A stretch of 64,000 bases of DNA, taken from Scolanthus callimorphus (taxonomy: Eukaryota; Cnidaria; Anthozoa; Actiniaria; Edwardsiidae). Location: NCBI GenBank assembly GCA_033964015.1, contig CM066925.1, positions 9,036,204 to 9,100,203 of the forward strand, in the 5' to 3' direction. Positions 43,308-55,900 of this stretch are shown one piece after another (position 1 is the stretch's first letter; the number at the start of each line of letters is the position of its first letter). The notes under the pieces were generated by a model. It was not told where the DNA came from and ran no database searches. It was given only the letters and a program-made list of their open reading frames with translations. Position numbers and translations under genes: made by a program.

Positions 43308-44662
43308 GGCAGAGCGGAAATGACCTGCTTTGACCACTAAATTTCAAATCATCGCGCAGAATTCTATTGTTCTGTGCGACATCAGGCTTATAGCCCGATA
43401 ATGATATGCAACCAAAACATTTGAAATACCCGAGCGAGCTTTTAGCTGGGTTGTCTGTGATTGGTAGTTACTCAGATAACTATTTACATTTGAAAAGACC
43501 AAGCACAAAAGAAATAAAATCTTTTGCCCTTGCTTTTGTTTCACTCTCCTTTGTTTTTAGTCCCGCGGGAGATATGGATTGATTTCTTCTAATTAGTATG
43601 CGGATTTGAGTGAGCTTAAAGCGGGACAGTTGAATTAATTTAGAGCACTTCTTATGACTGAATCACAAAAATGTATTTCTCACTGAAGAATCTAGACTAA
43701 GAAACTGTAAAAAACACTAAAACTGCCATTCCCAACGTTTGTTCTTGTGATATTTTGTTGATAATTTTATTTTGCAATCGTTTTTAACGTCAATACGAGC
43801 TGTAAACCGATGAAGTTGTGTGAATTAAATATTCATCGGCGGGAGAGTTGAAATCCAATATGGCGAAGTAATTTAGGCAACTACGAGAAACATCCCTCAA
43901 AATTGTAGAAATACGCAAGTTATCATCTTAAAACAAAAGCACTGACATCTTAAGATATAGTCCTAACTTTTCCCTTCTGTAACATTTTATGTAGGCACTT
44001 TGTTGAGGAGAAAACTAACTTTGAATATTTTCTCCTAACTAAAAAAACTAGGAAATACATAGATTTCAAGCTCCTAAAAGTTGTTTCAAAGTTTAAGTTG
44101 AACTAAACATACTGCATGGAAATTCTTTATTGGTCTTTCAATGGCAAAATCCCTAGTGTAGAAAATTCCTAAAGCCAGAAGCTTTCTCAAAATTTGCAGT
44201 ATTAGATTCCAGGATTGCCGTTTTGCTCCGTTTTCTTTGTATTTCTATCTAATTAGCGTTCAAATCCAGCGCCGGTGACCTTGAAAATCCCGGATGTATG
44301 TCGCGTCATTCTGCCCGATGTAATAAGGTCAGGTTAGCTCAGATAAGCTTGATTTTTTGCATACAGACTCCTTGTCTGATTAAAAACAAAATATCAAAAA
44401 AGACTTTTTTCTAATGGATCCGTCTTTGAGATATTAGGCTTTAAACATTGGTTTTTTGTACCATTTTATGGGAGAATTAATACTTTGATCAGGAATTATG
44501 CAAACTTTGCTCGATCATATCTAAAATTCATATTCTTCAATTTTCTTAAAAATTTGGAATTAAGCTTTTAGCCATAGAAACTCTTTGTATACAGAATCTT
44601 GAGCTTATATATTGAAATATGGCAAAGTTAGACATCTCATTTTTGGTCATTTCCGCTCTGTC
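43308..44662. mobile_element. Mutator-like element, TIR GGCAGAGCGGAAATGACC, 9-bp target duplication (long form)
   Basis: 1,355 bp with the same ends as the 383-bp element at 24824-25206 and the same subterminal sequence over about 340 bp at the right end, plus about 950 bp of extra interior with no recognisable transposase. Flanked by the perfect duplication AACGTTACA (43299-43307 and 44663-44671). It begins 61 bp downstream of the gene B stop codon. Confidence 0.85.
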
Positions 44663-44723
44663 AACGTTACAAATAACAAGATGGTGTAGCCTACTCGATC
44701 TTTGCGAGGGCCTCGATGCTTTT

Positions 44724-46928
44724 CTAGCAGCTTGATCCGTCCCCGTTGCACACTCCGCATTGGTCGTTTACCGCCGAAGAACCAAGCACGTTATCGCACC
44801 CGAGTTTCTGAGAAATACAGAACAAAATACGGCATAAAGACTTAATCCAAATGATAGTGACGGTATTTCTGTGTTTTGGATTAATTTACAATGGAATGAG
44901 CCTTTCTAATCCTTACAGCGAAGTCTAAAAAAATGTACATGAGCGAGTTTGTGATATTCAGAATCACATCAAGAAAAGAGTTCTCGATTTTTTTTTACGA
45001 AACCGTGCGGTATGCCTTTGGTTTTCAAACGTCGATACCAGGCCCTTTTGCCTAGCAAAAAAAAATAAAACAGAAAGGAGACCAAGAGACCAATGTCCCT
45101 TGATCATCTGAAAATTCGACCGCAACATTGAATTTAGAAGGTTTCGTAGCAATGCATACAGTGGTAACTTCCAAGATATGAAGCAATCTCGTTCCCAGAG
45201 CCTCCCTTTAAGGGAGATTTCCGCCTAAGAGAGTTTTGCAACATCGGCAGGGCTACGAAATTTTCCCCTGTTCGTTCATGTCATATTTAACAATTAGACC
45301 TCAAGGCCGAATGTGCTATGATGAACAGACCATGAGGCCGAAGGCTGAATGGTCTATTGATATCATAGCACACGAGGACGAGAGAGGTCTAATTTTTTAG
45401 TATAAACCAACTAGTTGCTGGTCGGTTTTGGCAATGGATTCCATTATTTTATGCAAAAAAAAGGTGGTGCAAAGAAAGGTGGTGGTTTTGCCAAGTACGG
45501 TCTATCACTAATAGACCATTAGTAGCTCAGCCAATCGGAATGCAGGATTTGTAATAGACCATTAGTTGGTTTATACTAACAAGAATTAGTCAAATCACAC
45601 TAGTGGTCTATTATCAATGCGGCGTTCTGATTGGTTGAGCTACTAGTAGGCTTTAAGTAATAGCCTACTAGGTAGCGAAAATTGGAAATACAGAAAATGG
45701 CAAATGACCAGAACAAAAACATTTTTTTGCCAATACAAATTGACAAACTAGTGTGATTTGACTAAAACAATTATTCCTCTCGCCCCCATGGCCTCTGAGT
45801 CAATAGCCCATTCGGCCTTCGGCCTGTGAAAAAGTCCTTGTAAAACGTCGCTTTTCTCCACCTCCATATATAGAGGATACTACACGATATGGTAGTAGCA
45901 CATACCTTACACTCGCCATTGTTGATACACATCCCCGGGTCACCGGCACCATCACATCTTGAGCCGTCAATCACAGGACCAAATAACATGTAGTAGTTAC
46001 CACTGATGCACTTTAAAATGCACCGCTCACTTGGTCCTTAAAGATATGCATAAAGGATATTATATGGGCACGTGGAGATACAAATTGTTTTGTTTTAGAG
46101 TGTTGAAAATGTATCTGACGAGTGTCAGAGCGCAGCGACCACAGGGGGGTACTCAGAGATAAAAATGATGAGGAGGTCCGACGTATTTTTTTGGGTATGA
46201 AATTTGTAGTAAAAGTATTATTTTGGGTTGAAGATTCTACCAGGTATTTTTTGCGGTTGAAAAATCCACGGGAATTTTTTTGGGGTTGATCATCAAAATA
46301 CTAGGCTATTTCCGGGCAACATAAGCAGCTCAGCATTATGTGTATGCTGGTATTTTGGGAGCAGGTATTTTTTGGGTATAAAATTTATAGCTCAGGTATT
46401 TTTTTGGGTATGAAATTCGGAGCTCCGTCGGACCCCCCGTTATTTTATATCCAAGTACCCCCCAAGTACGCCTCTTTGTGGGAGTCTCAATGACATAGAA
46501 GCCAGATGCAATTTATTCATGCAAAAAAAGTCACTGGATTATAATCGCACCTGGCTGATATTAGCATGCATAGTTTCTATCTCTCGTCGAGTCATCAAAT
46601 TTGCATAAAACATTGACCTTAGATACGGAGGCAAGGATGTTTTTTCCTTATTTGTTCAAGCACAACTTTCAGTCCACGTTCTCTCCTCTCAAGGGTCCAA
46701 CTTTAAAGGATGTCTTGAAGAACCTTTTCTTTTGTTTTGGTTCGCATTCTCTCGAGAAAATACTCCATTTAGCTGCACTATATATAATTCAGTAAAACAA
46801 TAATCTACAAATACAAACAAGGTACCACTGGGTTGACTGTATACGGGGTCGTATGACCACGATAGACTATAAGCCGTCTGAGCTTGGCACTGGGTTTGAC
46901 GGGTGTTTGGGGTTCCGCTAGGGCACGC
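44724..46928 (-). CDS. Gene B exons 16-18: ADAMTS cysteine-rich domain and stop
   Basis: Exons 46826-46928, 45906-46036 and 44724-44807. Signatures: [20 protein letters not shown] then [28 protein letters not shown] with [14 protein letters not shown], and [20 protein letters not shown] ending NGDGSSC and TAG. This is the standard end of the cysteine-rich module; the spacer that normally follows is absent. A Mutator-like element begins 61 bp after the stop (ends at 44662, with its target duplication to 44671), so the original 3' end may have been displaced or truncated by insertion. Confidence 0.87.
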
Positions 46929-49900
46929 CTGAAAAAGTTAAAACAAAAAAACGTCTTGGTTAAGGTGGCCCGCAGGTATAATTATTTGTCTAACGAAACT
47001 CATTTTGCAAGGCCAGTTATTGGCTCTCAAAGTATCTGTTCAACCCAACATTTGGACACCTCCTGATTTTTAAACGGACACAACATGCTTGGAAAGAAAA
47101 CTTTCATTTTTAGCAAATGACTTGCGAATCACTTCGTATACGGAACTATTCTGCGTCCATGAAGCAAAATATACTCTAAATGAGATCCTACATTTAAAAA
47201 AAAAGTCACATTGCTCAGCATCAAACAGATAAATATACGTCCTATTAATATTTAGCTAATGTAAATAGCTAAAATTGTAGTGCTAAAAATGCGTGCGCAT
47301 ATGCTACGCTAACCTCCTGGAAAAAATAAACGGAAGCTTTATTTACCGCGTTGTCGCAGTATTTGTAATCTTTATCAGATCCCACGCACAGTGCTCCGTG
47401 ATTTTGAGGCCTAAAATGAGATAAAAGATAAACAGTAGCCAGCATGCAGGCGCTAGTTGGTTAGAAAGAGATTTTTCTTTTTGCGCGCGAACCGCGGCCT
47501 TGGAAAACCCCTTACGATATCAACCGCTTGAGGCGAGCTTGCAAGCGTAGCGCCTTTAACCATCTCTGTTGTGTTGATTAAACTGCAAACCAACTGATGG
47601 CAATACCCACTGCAAAACAGGGACAGTACCTTGAATCAAGAAAACAATTGACTGAAAAGAATGTGAAAGATGTTTCACTTCGGCAACACGTTTGACGTGT
47701 GCTTGAACACACCTAAAGAGCCTAAATGCTTGATATGCTCAGCAACCATACACACACGCAAACACACCAATCAACAACCTACACCTGTTTGTTCTCTTGT
47801 TTGTGTACCGTGTACAGCCTCAAAGAATTTAAAGGGGCACTCGCACGCTTAATTTTTGGACAACCTGTCAAAAAATAAGTATAATTCTAATCACCAAAAA
47901 TACATTTAAGTTTACCGGGAATAACCAAAATAACAGTCTAGGTAAGTTAAATGACCTTTTAGTTGTTAAATCAATAAAAATCTATAGTGTTTTTATCTAT
48001 TATCAAGAGGATGGAATTGGATTGCGATTTGCATTATTTGCTTGTCAGGCAAGCGTGCGAGTGCCCCTTTAACGTTATCTCTCGAGACAGTTATTATTAG
48101 GGTACTAGAATGGTCCGAGCATAGATCATTGCGATTTTGAGCAAACCATTGTCTCTACAAACGTCACTCGTTCACAGGCACGCTGCTGAGCCAATACGAA
48201 AATAATGCGAAGCTTGGAGACTTTTGAATTTGAAGCTTGGAGACGCAGTCTGGTACCCAGGGTTGTGCGAGTAGCGAGCACTTTAATAGCGGAGCTCCTT
48301 AGCGGCCGAAGGCCGCAGAGCGGAGCACCATAGATTTCGCAGGAAGAATACAATAGAACTCCGGTATACGATCGACTTCACTTTTCATGGTTCAGCGGTA
48401 TTCCCATTTGGGTATCGGGGGCGCGTCCGTGTCAGCGCGCCCCTACCGCAGGCAACCCAAACCGTATTTCATTTCCGCGGGAAAATACTGCGCGTCCGTT
48501 TAGAGAAAAATACGTAACCGGGAGCTCCGCTTTGAGCCAGTAGCTAAATCTATATAATAAGGAATATTTCGATCACTTTTCGGGAGCATTACCAACCAGC
48601 ATTGCTTATCATCGACGAGCAATCGAGCATCGAATAATATACTCCGCGAGCAAGCGAGCACCGCAAATTTCATCGCCGCGCGAGATGTGAGCATAATCGT
48701 TTTTTGATAGACCATTGGGGGCCCTATTGTTGGTACATACGCAGGATTTGTGCAAGCCCGCGACCTTATTTGTACCCCTCCACCGCAGGTGTGTGAGCAG
48801 CTTCCCCAGGCGCCCCATTCTCCCCAACCCCCGTCTATAGGAGCCGGTCCTGAGGATCCTGTGTCAACGCACTGGCCATAGCGACACCACTGAGAAGAGA
48901 AAAAGATACAGCATGAGGCACAAGGCTAGAGCCAGCCAGCCCGAGAGAGACAGACAGAGTGCCAGACAGACAGACAGAGCTCGATACATAAACAACAGGC
49001 AGATAGACAGAGCAAGATAGACATAGGCAGATCCAGCCAGCCAGCCCGAGAGAGACAGACAGAGTGCCAGACAGACAGACAGAGCTCGATACATAAACAA
49101 CAGGCAGATAGACAGAGCAAGATAGACATAGGCAGATCCAGCCAGCCAGCCCGAGAGAGACAGACAGAGTGCCAGACAGACAGACAGAGCTCGATACATA
49201 AACAACAGGCAGATAGACAGAGCAAGATAGACATAGGCAGATCCAGCCAGCCAGCCAAACAAACAAACACGCATTTAGACAATATATAGACACACAGACA
49301 GAAGCAGAGAACCAGCCAGGTACATATAGACAGACACAGAGACACAGCAAATCCGACTGACAGACAGTGCCAGACAGATAAAAGGAGACAGCCAGAAAGA
49401 TCAACGCGATAGAAATGCAGGTAAACAAAGAGATAGACAGATTCTTCCCCTTTACCTTTCCATCGCCGCATGTCGTACCCTCGGCTGCCGGTTCGTATGA
49501 TGTAGAACAGGAGGAGGAGCTTGAAGTCTTGCAATATAGCCTATTGCAGATTACCTACAAACAAGCGCATTTTTGTGAGTCTGGGCTAACGAAGGATGGA
49601 GTGGTGGTCGTAAGGTCTACAAGACGTTTGTCGCTGGTCGCCATACGAATTGGTGAAAATATTTCAACTTTCGACCGACAGAAGGCCAGGGGGGATGGGG
49701 TGGGGGTACTCCCTCATGTCGAATATACGGGGATGCTCCGCCCGACGGGGGCAGGGTTTTGAAATTTCACTATATAAAAGGGTAGCAATTTTGTGAATTT
49801 TAACTATATAAAAGGGTTGAAGTTAATTAGATTCTGTTGAAGTAGAGAAAAGCGTTATTAATAATAGTGCTACGTTTTTTTTAGCTTTCAACGCTTATTT

Positions 49901-52900
49901 AAAATGGCTTTTTTTGCTGAAATTTCATTACTTCACAAGTGAAGACCATGCTACAGCGAAATAATACTAATGTTGCAACCATTTGAGGTTATTCATCAGC
50001 ATAGGAAATGTGACCATTATTTACGTGATTATCTTAATAATCACAAATAATATCTGAATAATCACGAATAATATCTGAAATCAGTTTTAAGGAGCTGTTG
50101 CAGGATTTTCACAAGAGTTGTTCAGGATAATTTTCCGTCTTGTGAGACCATTTTCGATAACGGTTCAAGCTTGAATACAATTTTTATAAATGATTACATT
50201 CCTGATTTTGTGAATTAATGATGAAATTCGATCCAGGAGTTTCAAGTACTGTCCAGGAGTACAATAAAAGTGCAGGACTTTCCAGGTTTCCAAGAGCAAT
50301 AAGAACCCTGAAAATGTGCGGAGCTCCTTAGCGGCCGAAGGCCGCAGAGCGGAGCACCATAGGTATCGCAGGAAGAACACAATAGAACTCGGCGGTATAC
50401 GATCGACTTCATTTTTCATGGTTCAGCGGTATTCCCATTTGGGTATCGAGGGCGCGTCCGTGTCTGCGCGCCCATACCACAGGCAACCCAACAACCGTAT
50501 TTAATTTCGGCGGGAAAATACTGCGCCTCCGTTAACAGAAAAATATGTAACCGGGAGCTCCGCTTTTAGCCAGTGGCTAAATCTATATATTACTGACTTA
50601 CTCCATCAGCATAACTGCTTCCTGAGCAGTAGCTTGCCGATGACGTATGGATCATTCTACACTGGTCGTCTTTGCTGTACGTTTCACCGGGTAGCTCATT
50701 AGTAGATGGGAAAGACTCCTCTTGTGTTGGTGCGTCATTCAAACAGCTGGAGCCACCACTGTTAAAGAAAATAGAATGACAACTTCCCAGGGGGTACTCG
50801 GATATAAAAATGAGGGGGGAGGGAGGTATTTTTTGGGGTATGAAATTTGTAGTAAAAGTATTTTTTGGGTTGAAAATTCTACCAGGCATTTTTTTAAGGG
50901 TCGGGGAAGGGGGGGGGGGGGGTGAATGAATCAGCGGGTATTTTTCTGACAGGCTAGTTGATTATCAAGATACTGGCTTAAGCTGAAGCTATTTCTGGGA
51001 AAATAATGGGATGGGCATCATGTGTAAGCTGGTATTAGCCTTTTAGGCTAAAAAAGTTGGGTATTTTTTGGGTATTATGCTCTAACTCTATTGTGATTCT
51101 TTTTTGTATTGTATGGGTTATTGACTATACACTTTGTTTCACGGGATTATGGAAAACACTCTAAGTGACTATTTACAACATATTAGATATCAACATAAGT
51201 AGTTATTAAAAATACATTCAATAGACAATTTAGAAATAATGCCATGAAACATAATACTTTATTTTACCAAAAATTATTTAACACCAAAAATCCAGTTACT
51301 CAAATGAAGAATATAATTATAATATATATAACTTTAAAACATTGTACGCACGTGTTGAGGTAGGTTTGGATGTCTTTGCACGAGCAAGGCGACCATTCAA
51401 AAGCTGTAGCTGCACCACTAGCACCAGTACCAGACATAATGTTTACTCCATCGGGACAGACATACGTGCCACTTGCATCATGTTCGGAACCAAGACTGTA
51501 AAATAAGAAAAATGAGCCAATCAAGGGGCCCGTTTCTCGAAACCCCAGACAATTATCGGCCCCTAGTTTATCGTTGTAATTTTCCCCTGCTTTCCTGTGC
51601 GAGAACCGGGCTATTTTGTAAGAAGTTAAGATTTCATAAGCCAATCAGAAAGCGAGTGATTCTCTTTTCTCTAAAAATTGTGAAAATTATGAGCAGATTA
51701 ATTATGAGCAGAAAATTATGAGCAGAAAATTATGAGCAGACACTTCAAAACACTTAATTACTTATTGTCTGTCGTATTCCAGGTATTAAATGTCCTGAAA
51801 ATGGTTTGAATCTCTGAATAGCAAACTTTTTACGGGATGGCCTGTTTGACGTAGTTGCAGAGTAGATAGTCTAGATTTCCGTTTAGTGGATACTTATATC
51901 GTTTTTTAATTCCCACATCCATTCGCCTTTGTCACGCGCCGCCATTTTGTTTCCAGAACGACCCGGCAAAGCAGAAAAAAGCAGTGAGCCAATCAACGTT
52001 TTGGTTCTTAAACTAATAAGGAGTGCTTTTTGGTAGCTTTGTCAACTTTTGTACCCCAAATCCCAGCATCAGGCTTCGCTTTCCAACATGAGCAAAACCC
52101 GCGCCCTGCTTGGCCTCGTTTCCATGCTGAATAAATCGGCTGTAAAATCAAAGATGGCGCTTGTGTGACAAAGGCGAATGAACAATCACTCGAACAGTCT
52201 CGGGATAGCAGCAAAATAAATCTCAGCAATAGCCGACAAAGTTATGAATGCGGCTTCGCTTCATTGTTTGCATATTGCTAGCTCTGCCTTGTCTTTTCGA
52301 GGAGCTGACATGGCTGATAATAGCACACCCACAACCTAGTCCCTTGGGCTTCCTGTGCTCGGAGATGAACCGTGATGATGCGAAAGCATTGGGCCGCAAG
52401 GCACACGTCTTACCAACCACAGGAAGCCCACCCAGAACGCCAAGGACTAGGATTGCTCATCTCAAAGCTCCACCATGGCATATAACTAATCATACTGGGC
52501 CGTCACGCCACTAGAGTGTCACGTCACACAGGTATTACCAACCACAGGAAGCCCACCCAGAACGCCAGTGACAAGGATGGCTCATCTCAAAGCTCCACCA
52601 TGGCATATAACTAGTCTTACTGGGCCGTCACGTCACTAGACCACGTCACACAGGTATTACCAACCACAGGAAGCCCACCCAGAACGCCAGTGACAAGGAT
52701 GGCTCATCTCAAAGCTCCACCATGGCATATAACTAGTCTTACTGGGCCGTCACGTCACTAGACCACGTCACACAGGTATTACCAACCACAGGAAGCCCAC
52801 CCAGAACGCCAGTGACAAGGATGGCTCATCTCAAAGCTCCACCATGGCATATAACTAATCTTACTGGGCCGTCACGTCACTAGACCACGTCACACAGGTA

Positions 52901-55900
52901 TTACCAACCACAGGAAGCCAACCCAGAACGCCAGTGACAAGGATGGCTCACCCCAAAGCTTTACCATGCATGGAGTATTAACTAAACTTACTTGTGCCCC
53001 GTTTCGTGCGCAATTGTGAAGGCAGACTGCAGACCCTTGTCTCGATTGATGGTACAGCTCCTTTGGTCAACACACATTCCCTTCACTCCCGCCAGACCTA
53101 AACAAACAATAGACACCAACTGGGGCATTCATCTACTACACTCAAGCCATATGCCATGTGCACATTTAGTAGTATAATTTATGTTTAGATGGGTTATATT
53201 ATATCCGCGACCTTTGAGAGTGAGAATATAGGTTAAGGAGAGGGGCGCATCTTTGTGGTGATGCGCATATTAGTTGAACTCCTTGCTCAAGAGAGCGTTT
53301 GAACCCGTATTCGTTTTAAAGTTACGTATTTTGCTGTGAGCTCTTGCTAGCACTTCAGGCATTCAGGATATCAGATGACAATATTTCATGTAATCTGTTT
53401 TCACCCTACAAGGCGAGATTTTAAAAAAATGACGAATTCGGCTTCTTATACCCTCCAGACATGCAGCAGAGAATTCAAATAAATAAAAATAAAAATATGT
53501 AAGGTTTAAAATACTTCTATAAGTACAGTAAGTAAGTTAAGCTTTAAACGTTATCGCGGTCATAGTCTTTTGTACCGAAGCAAACAAAATGATGCGTTAA
53601 ATAACATTACTACTCGCATGCGAATGGACAATTCCAGCTATAACGCACGCGCGCGCTGCATGTCGGTAGGTTGGACATTTGTCGGACAAGCTGCTACAAT
53701 TGTGTGCGCTGCATTCTGGTAGTTGTGGGGTGCGGCTTGGGCATTTCTGAATAAGGAAAGTGCGCGCGCTTATAGCTGGAGTCGTCCATTAGCTAGCCGC
53801 AAAATTCATGAATTTACGAGCGCATAGCTTCACGGCTATTTATCAAATCACTCGCAAAATTGCTCAGCATGTTTGTCTAGTAATGATCTATCCAGAGATC
53901 CGTAAACTGATTTCGTTACATATGTTAAATATCATAGCTGTGCTCCGGTGTGATCCTGAACCAATTCAAATGAGGAAAACATAGTAGCTCATGTTAAGAA
54001 CCACTTATAGAGCGGATTTCACATGACTGTCGTGAAAACAATTGCAATTGAGCAATCACTAGCCAATCAGAATCGAGAGAAATCACCACTTGCTCCTAAA
54101 TGGCTTTTCTCTCAGCCAATCACAAGCCGAACCAATTACTAAGTAATTACGCAATTGTATTTACTAAAGAATTTGATTGGCTGAGAAAAACGAGTAGCCA
54201 ATGAGAACGCAAAGCAATCGCAATTACATAACAAGGGTTGACATGTCATGTGAAATCCGCTCTAAAATTTGTCTTACTTACCTAGAACATTACCTCCTGA
54301 CCAAGATCGCCTAGAACAAAAGAATAAACATATTTTAATGGCCCAGCATCAACTGGTAGCTTTTGCGTACCGTTTTGCTGTCAAATATGTCGTCAAGAGG
54401 GGGTGCTCGTCGGGAAAATACAATTTCAACCCTAAAAGATAACAATCTAGGCCTGGTCAACCAGAATTTTTACCCTTAAAAGATACCATTTTCCAACATG
54501 GCTCTCAAATTCCAGCCACGATCGCGCAAGAACCAGTACCGAGTACCAACACTAGCGTCTCGCATTTTTGCCGCGAACATGTACACCCTAAAAGATACCA
54601 CTTTCTGGGAAAATTGGCCTTTTTTTGTCTTATGCCCTAAAAGATACCTGGAACCCGAATTTTAACCCGTAAAAGATACGACGAGCACACCCGCCCGACG
54701 ACATATGGGAGTCCCCCGCCGCGGTGACAGCCTCGTACTCCTACCTCGCTATCAGAGTAGCGTGATCGTAGTGTACCGGTTGTGAGTCATCTTGGTTATT
54801 GTTTGTGTGACTCCACTGACAGAAACTGTCAAGTGTTTGGTATGGATCATCACTGACTACAAGTCCGCTCTGCAACCAATAAATATATATGAAATATCAC
54901 CATACCAAGAAGAGGTGTCGTTGTGGCCATTGCTTGCGCGTACGCGACGCGGGTTACCTGTGTAACTAGTGCCAGGCTCTTGGGGCCAGCCGAAAAACAA
55001 AGATGGTGGCCTACATGAACAGCTTTTCTCTTAGTAAATCTGCAAGTTTTGACGATTTTTTATGCAGTTTACAGAAAGAAATAATCTAGAGAAATGACAT
55101 TAAACGTTTAAAAAGTACAGAAAAAAAACCCGCGTATAAGAACCTAGAATTTTAGCCTAAAACAGGTTATTATTTGATACAAGGAAACATGGGGTTCACA
55201 AAAATATAGAATAATTCTAGCCTAACAGGTTCTTAAAATTTAGGTTCTTATAGGCGGGTTTTTACTGTATAACAAAAAAAGAGGGGCTGGGAGTTAGAAA
55301 ATAACTTTAGGCCTTTAACAAATGCTTTATCAAAACGGCAAGTCTTAAAAATTTAAAGAGATTGTATGTGTACCACTTACAAAAGTAAAACTAATGGAAC
55401 CCCGGAAAACAATAGAATGGAATGAAATGCATTAACAAGGACATTCAATGACAGCAGTCACGCAATGAAGTGGACCGCTGCCCGGCCGGATGTCAATGAG
55501 AGTGCAGGGAAAGAAAAGAATAAACAACATGCAAGAGGGGGAAACATAGAATTTGGGTGACGATGGAGTATTAGTGGTTATTGGGAAAGCTCTTTCATAC
55601 ACCTATTTCAGGAGAGGTTGCGCCGTCACAATTGTCTGTTGTAGCCCGTGATGCATCATGGGAGTGTTACCTCGAGCTGGGGAGCTCTGCTGGGTTTGAG
55701 ACATTCTTGTATCGAGAACTCCCCGGCTCATCACCTCGCGGGGGAGGCTCTGGTGACAGCCACCGACGCATAATCATATATGGTCACTGTTTTTTTAAGA
55801 TAAAAATGATGTCGAAGTCGTATAGCAATCCTAAAACTATGAAGCTATACTTTGAGCATACCAATACTCACTCACCTGCGCAGCTTCATGTATTAGGAGT

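Larger units (their letters stand above)
38794..44723. other. Intergenic region between genes A and B
   Basis: About 5.9 kb. It should contain the promoter of gene A (just above 38793) and the 3' UTR of gene B (just below 44724); I cannot identify a TATA box or polyadenylation signal with confidence. Contents: a GGAAATTCC-rich element (39878-40210), hairpin MITEs (40678-40816 and 42282-42525), short GAGAATTCGAG repeats near 42895-43035, and a Mutator-like element (43308-44662). Open frames at 40842-41108 (minus) and 41357-41644 (plus) have no recognised family and no splice context. Confidence 0.5.

Noticed and set aside
48835..49534. Minus-strand open frames of 136-202 codons rich in Cys, Leu and Ser
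   Set aside because: They arise from the 105-bp tandem repeat read in several frames at once and lie in an intron of gene B between two good exons.
52412..52980. Possible CRISPR-like array
   Set aside because: Units are 122 bp, contiguous and without unique spacers, in a eukaryotic intron; it is a satellite.
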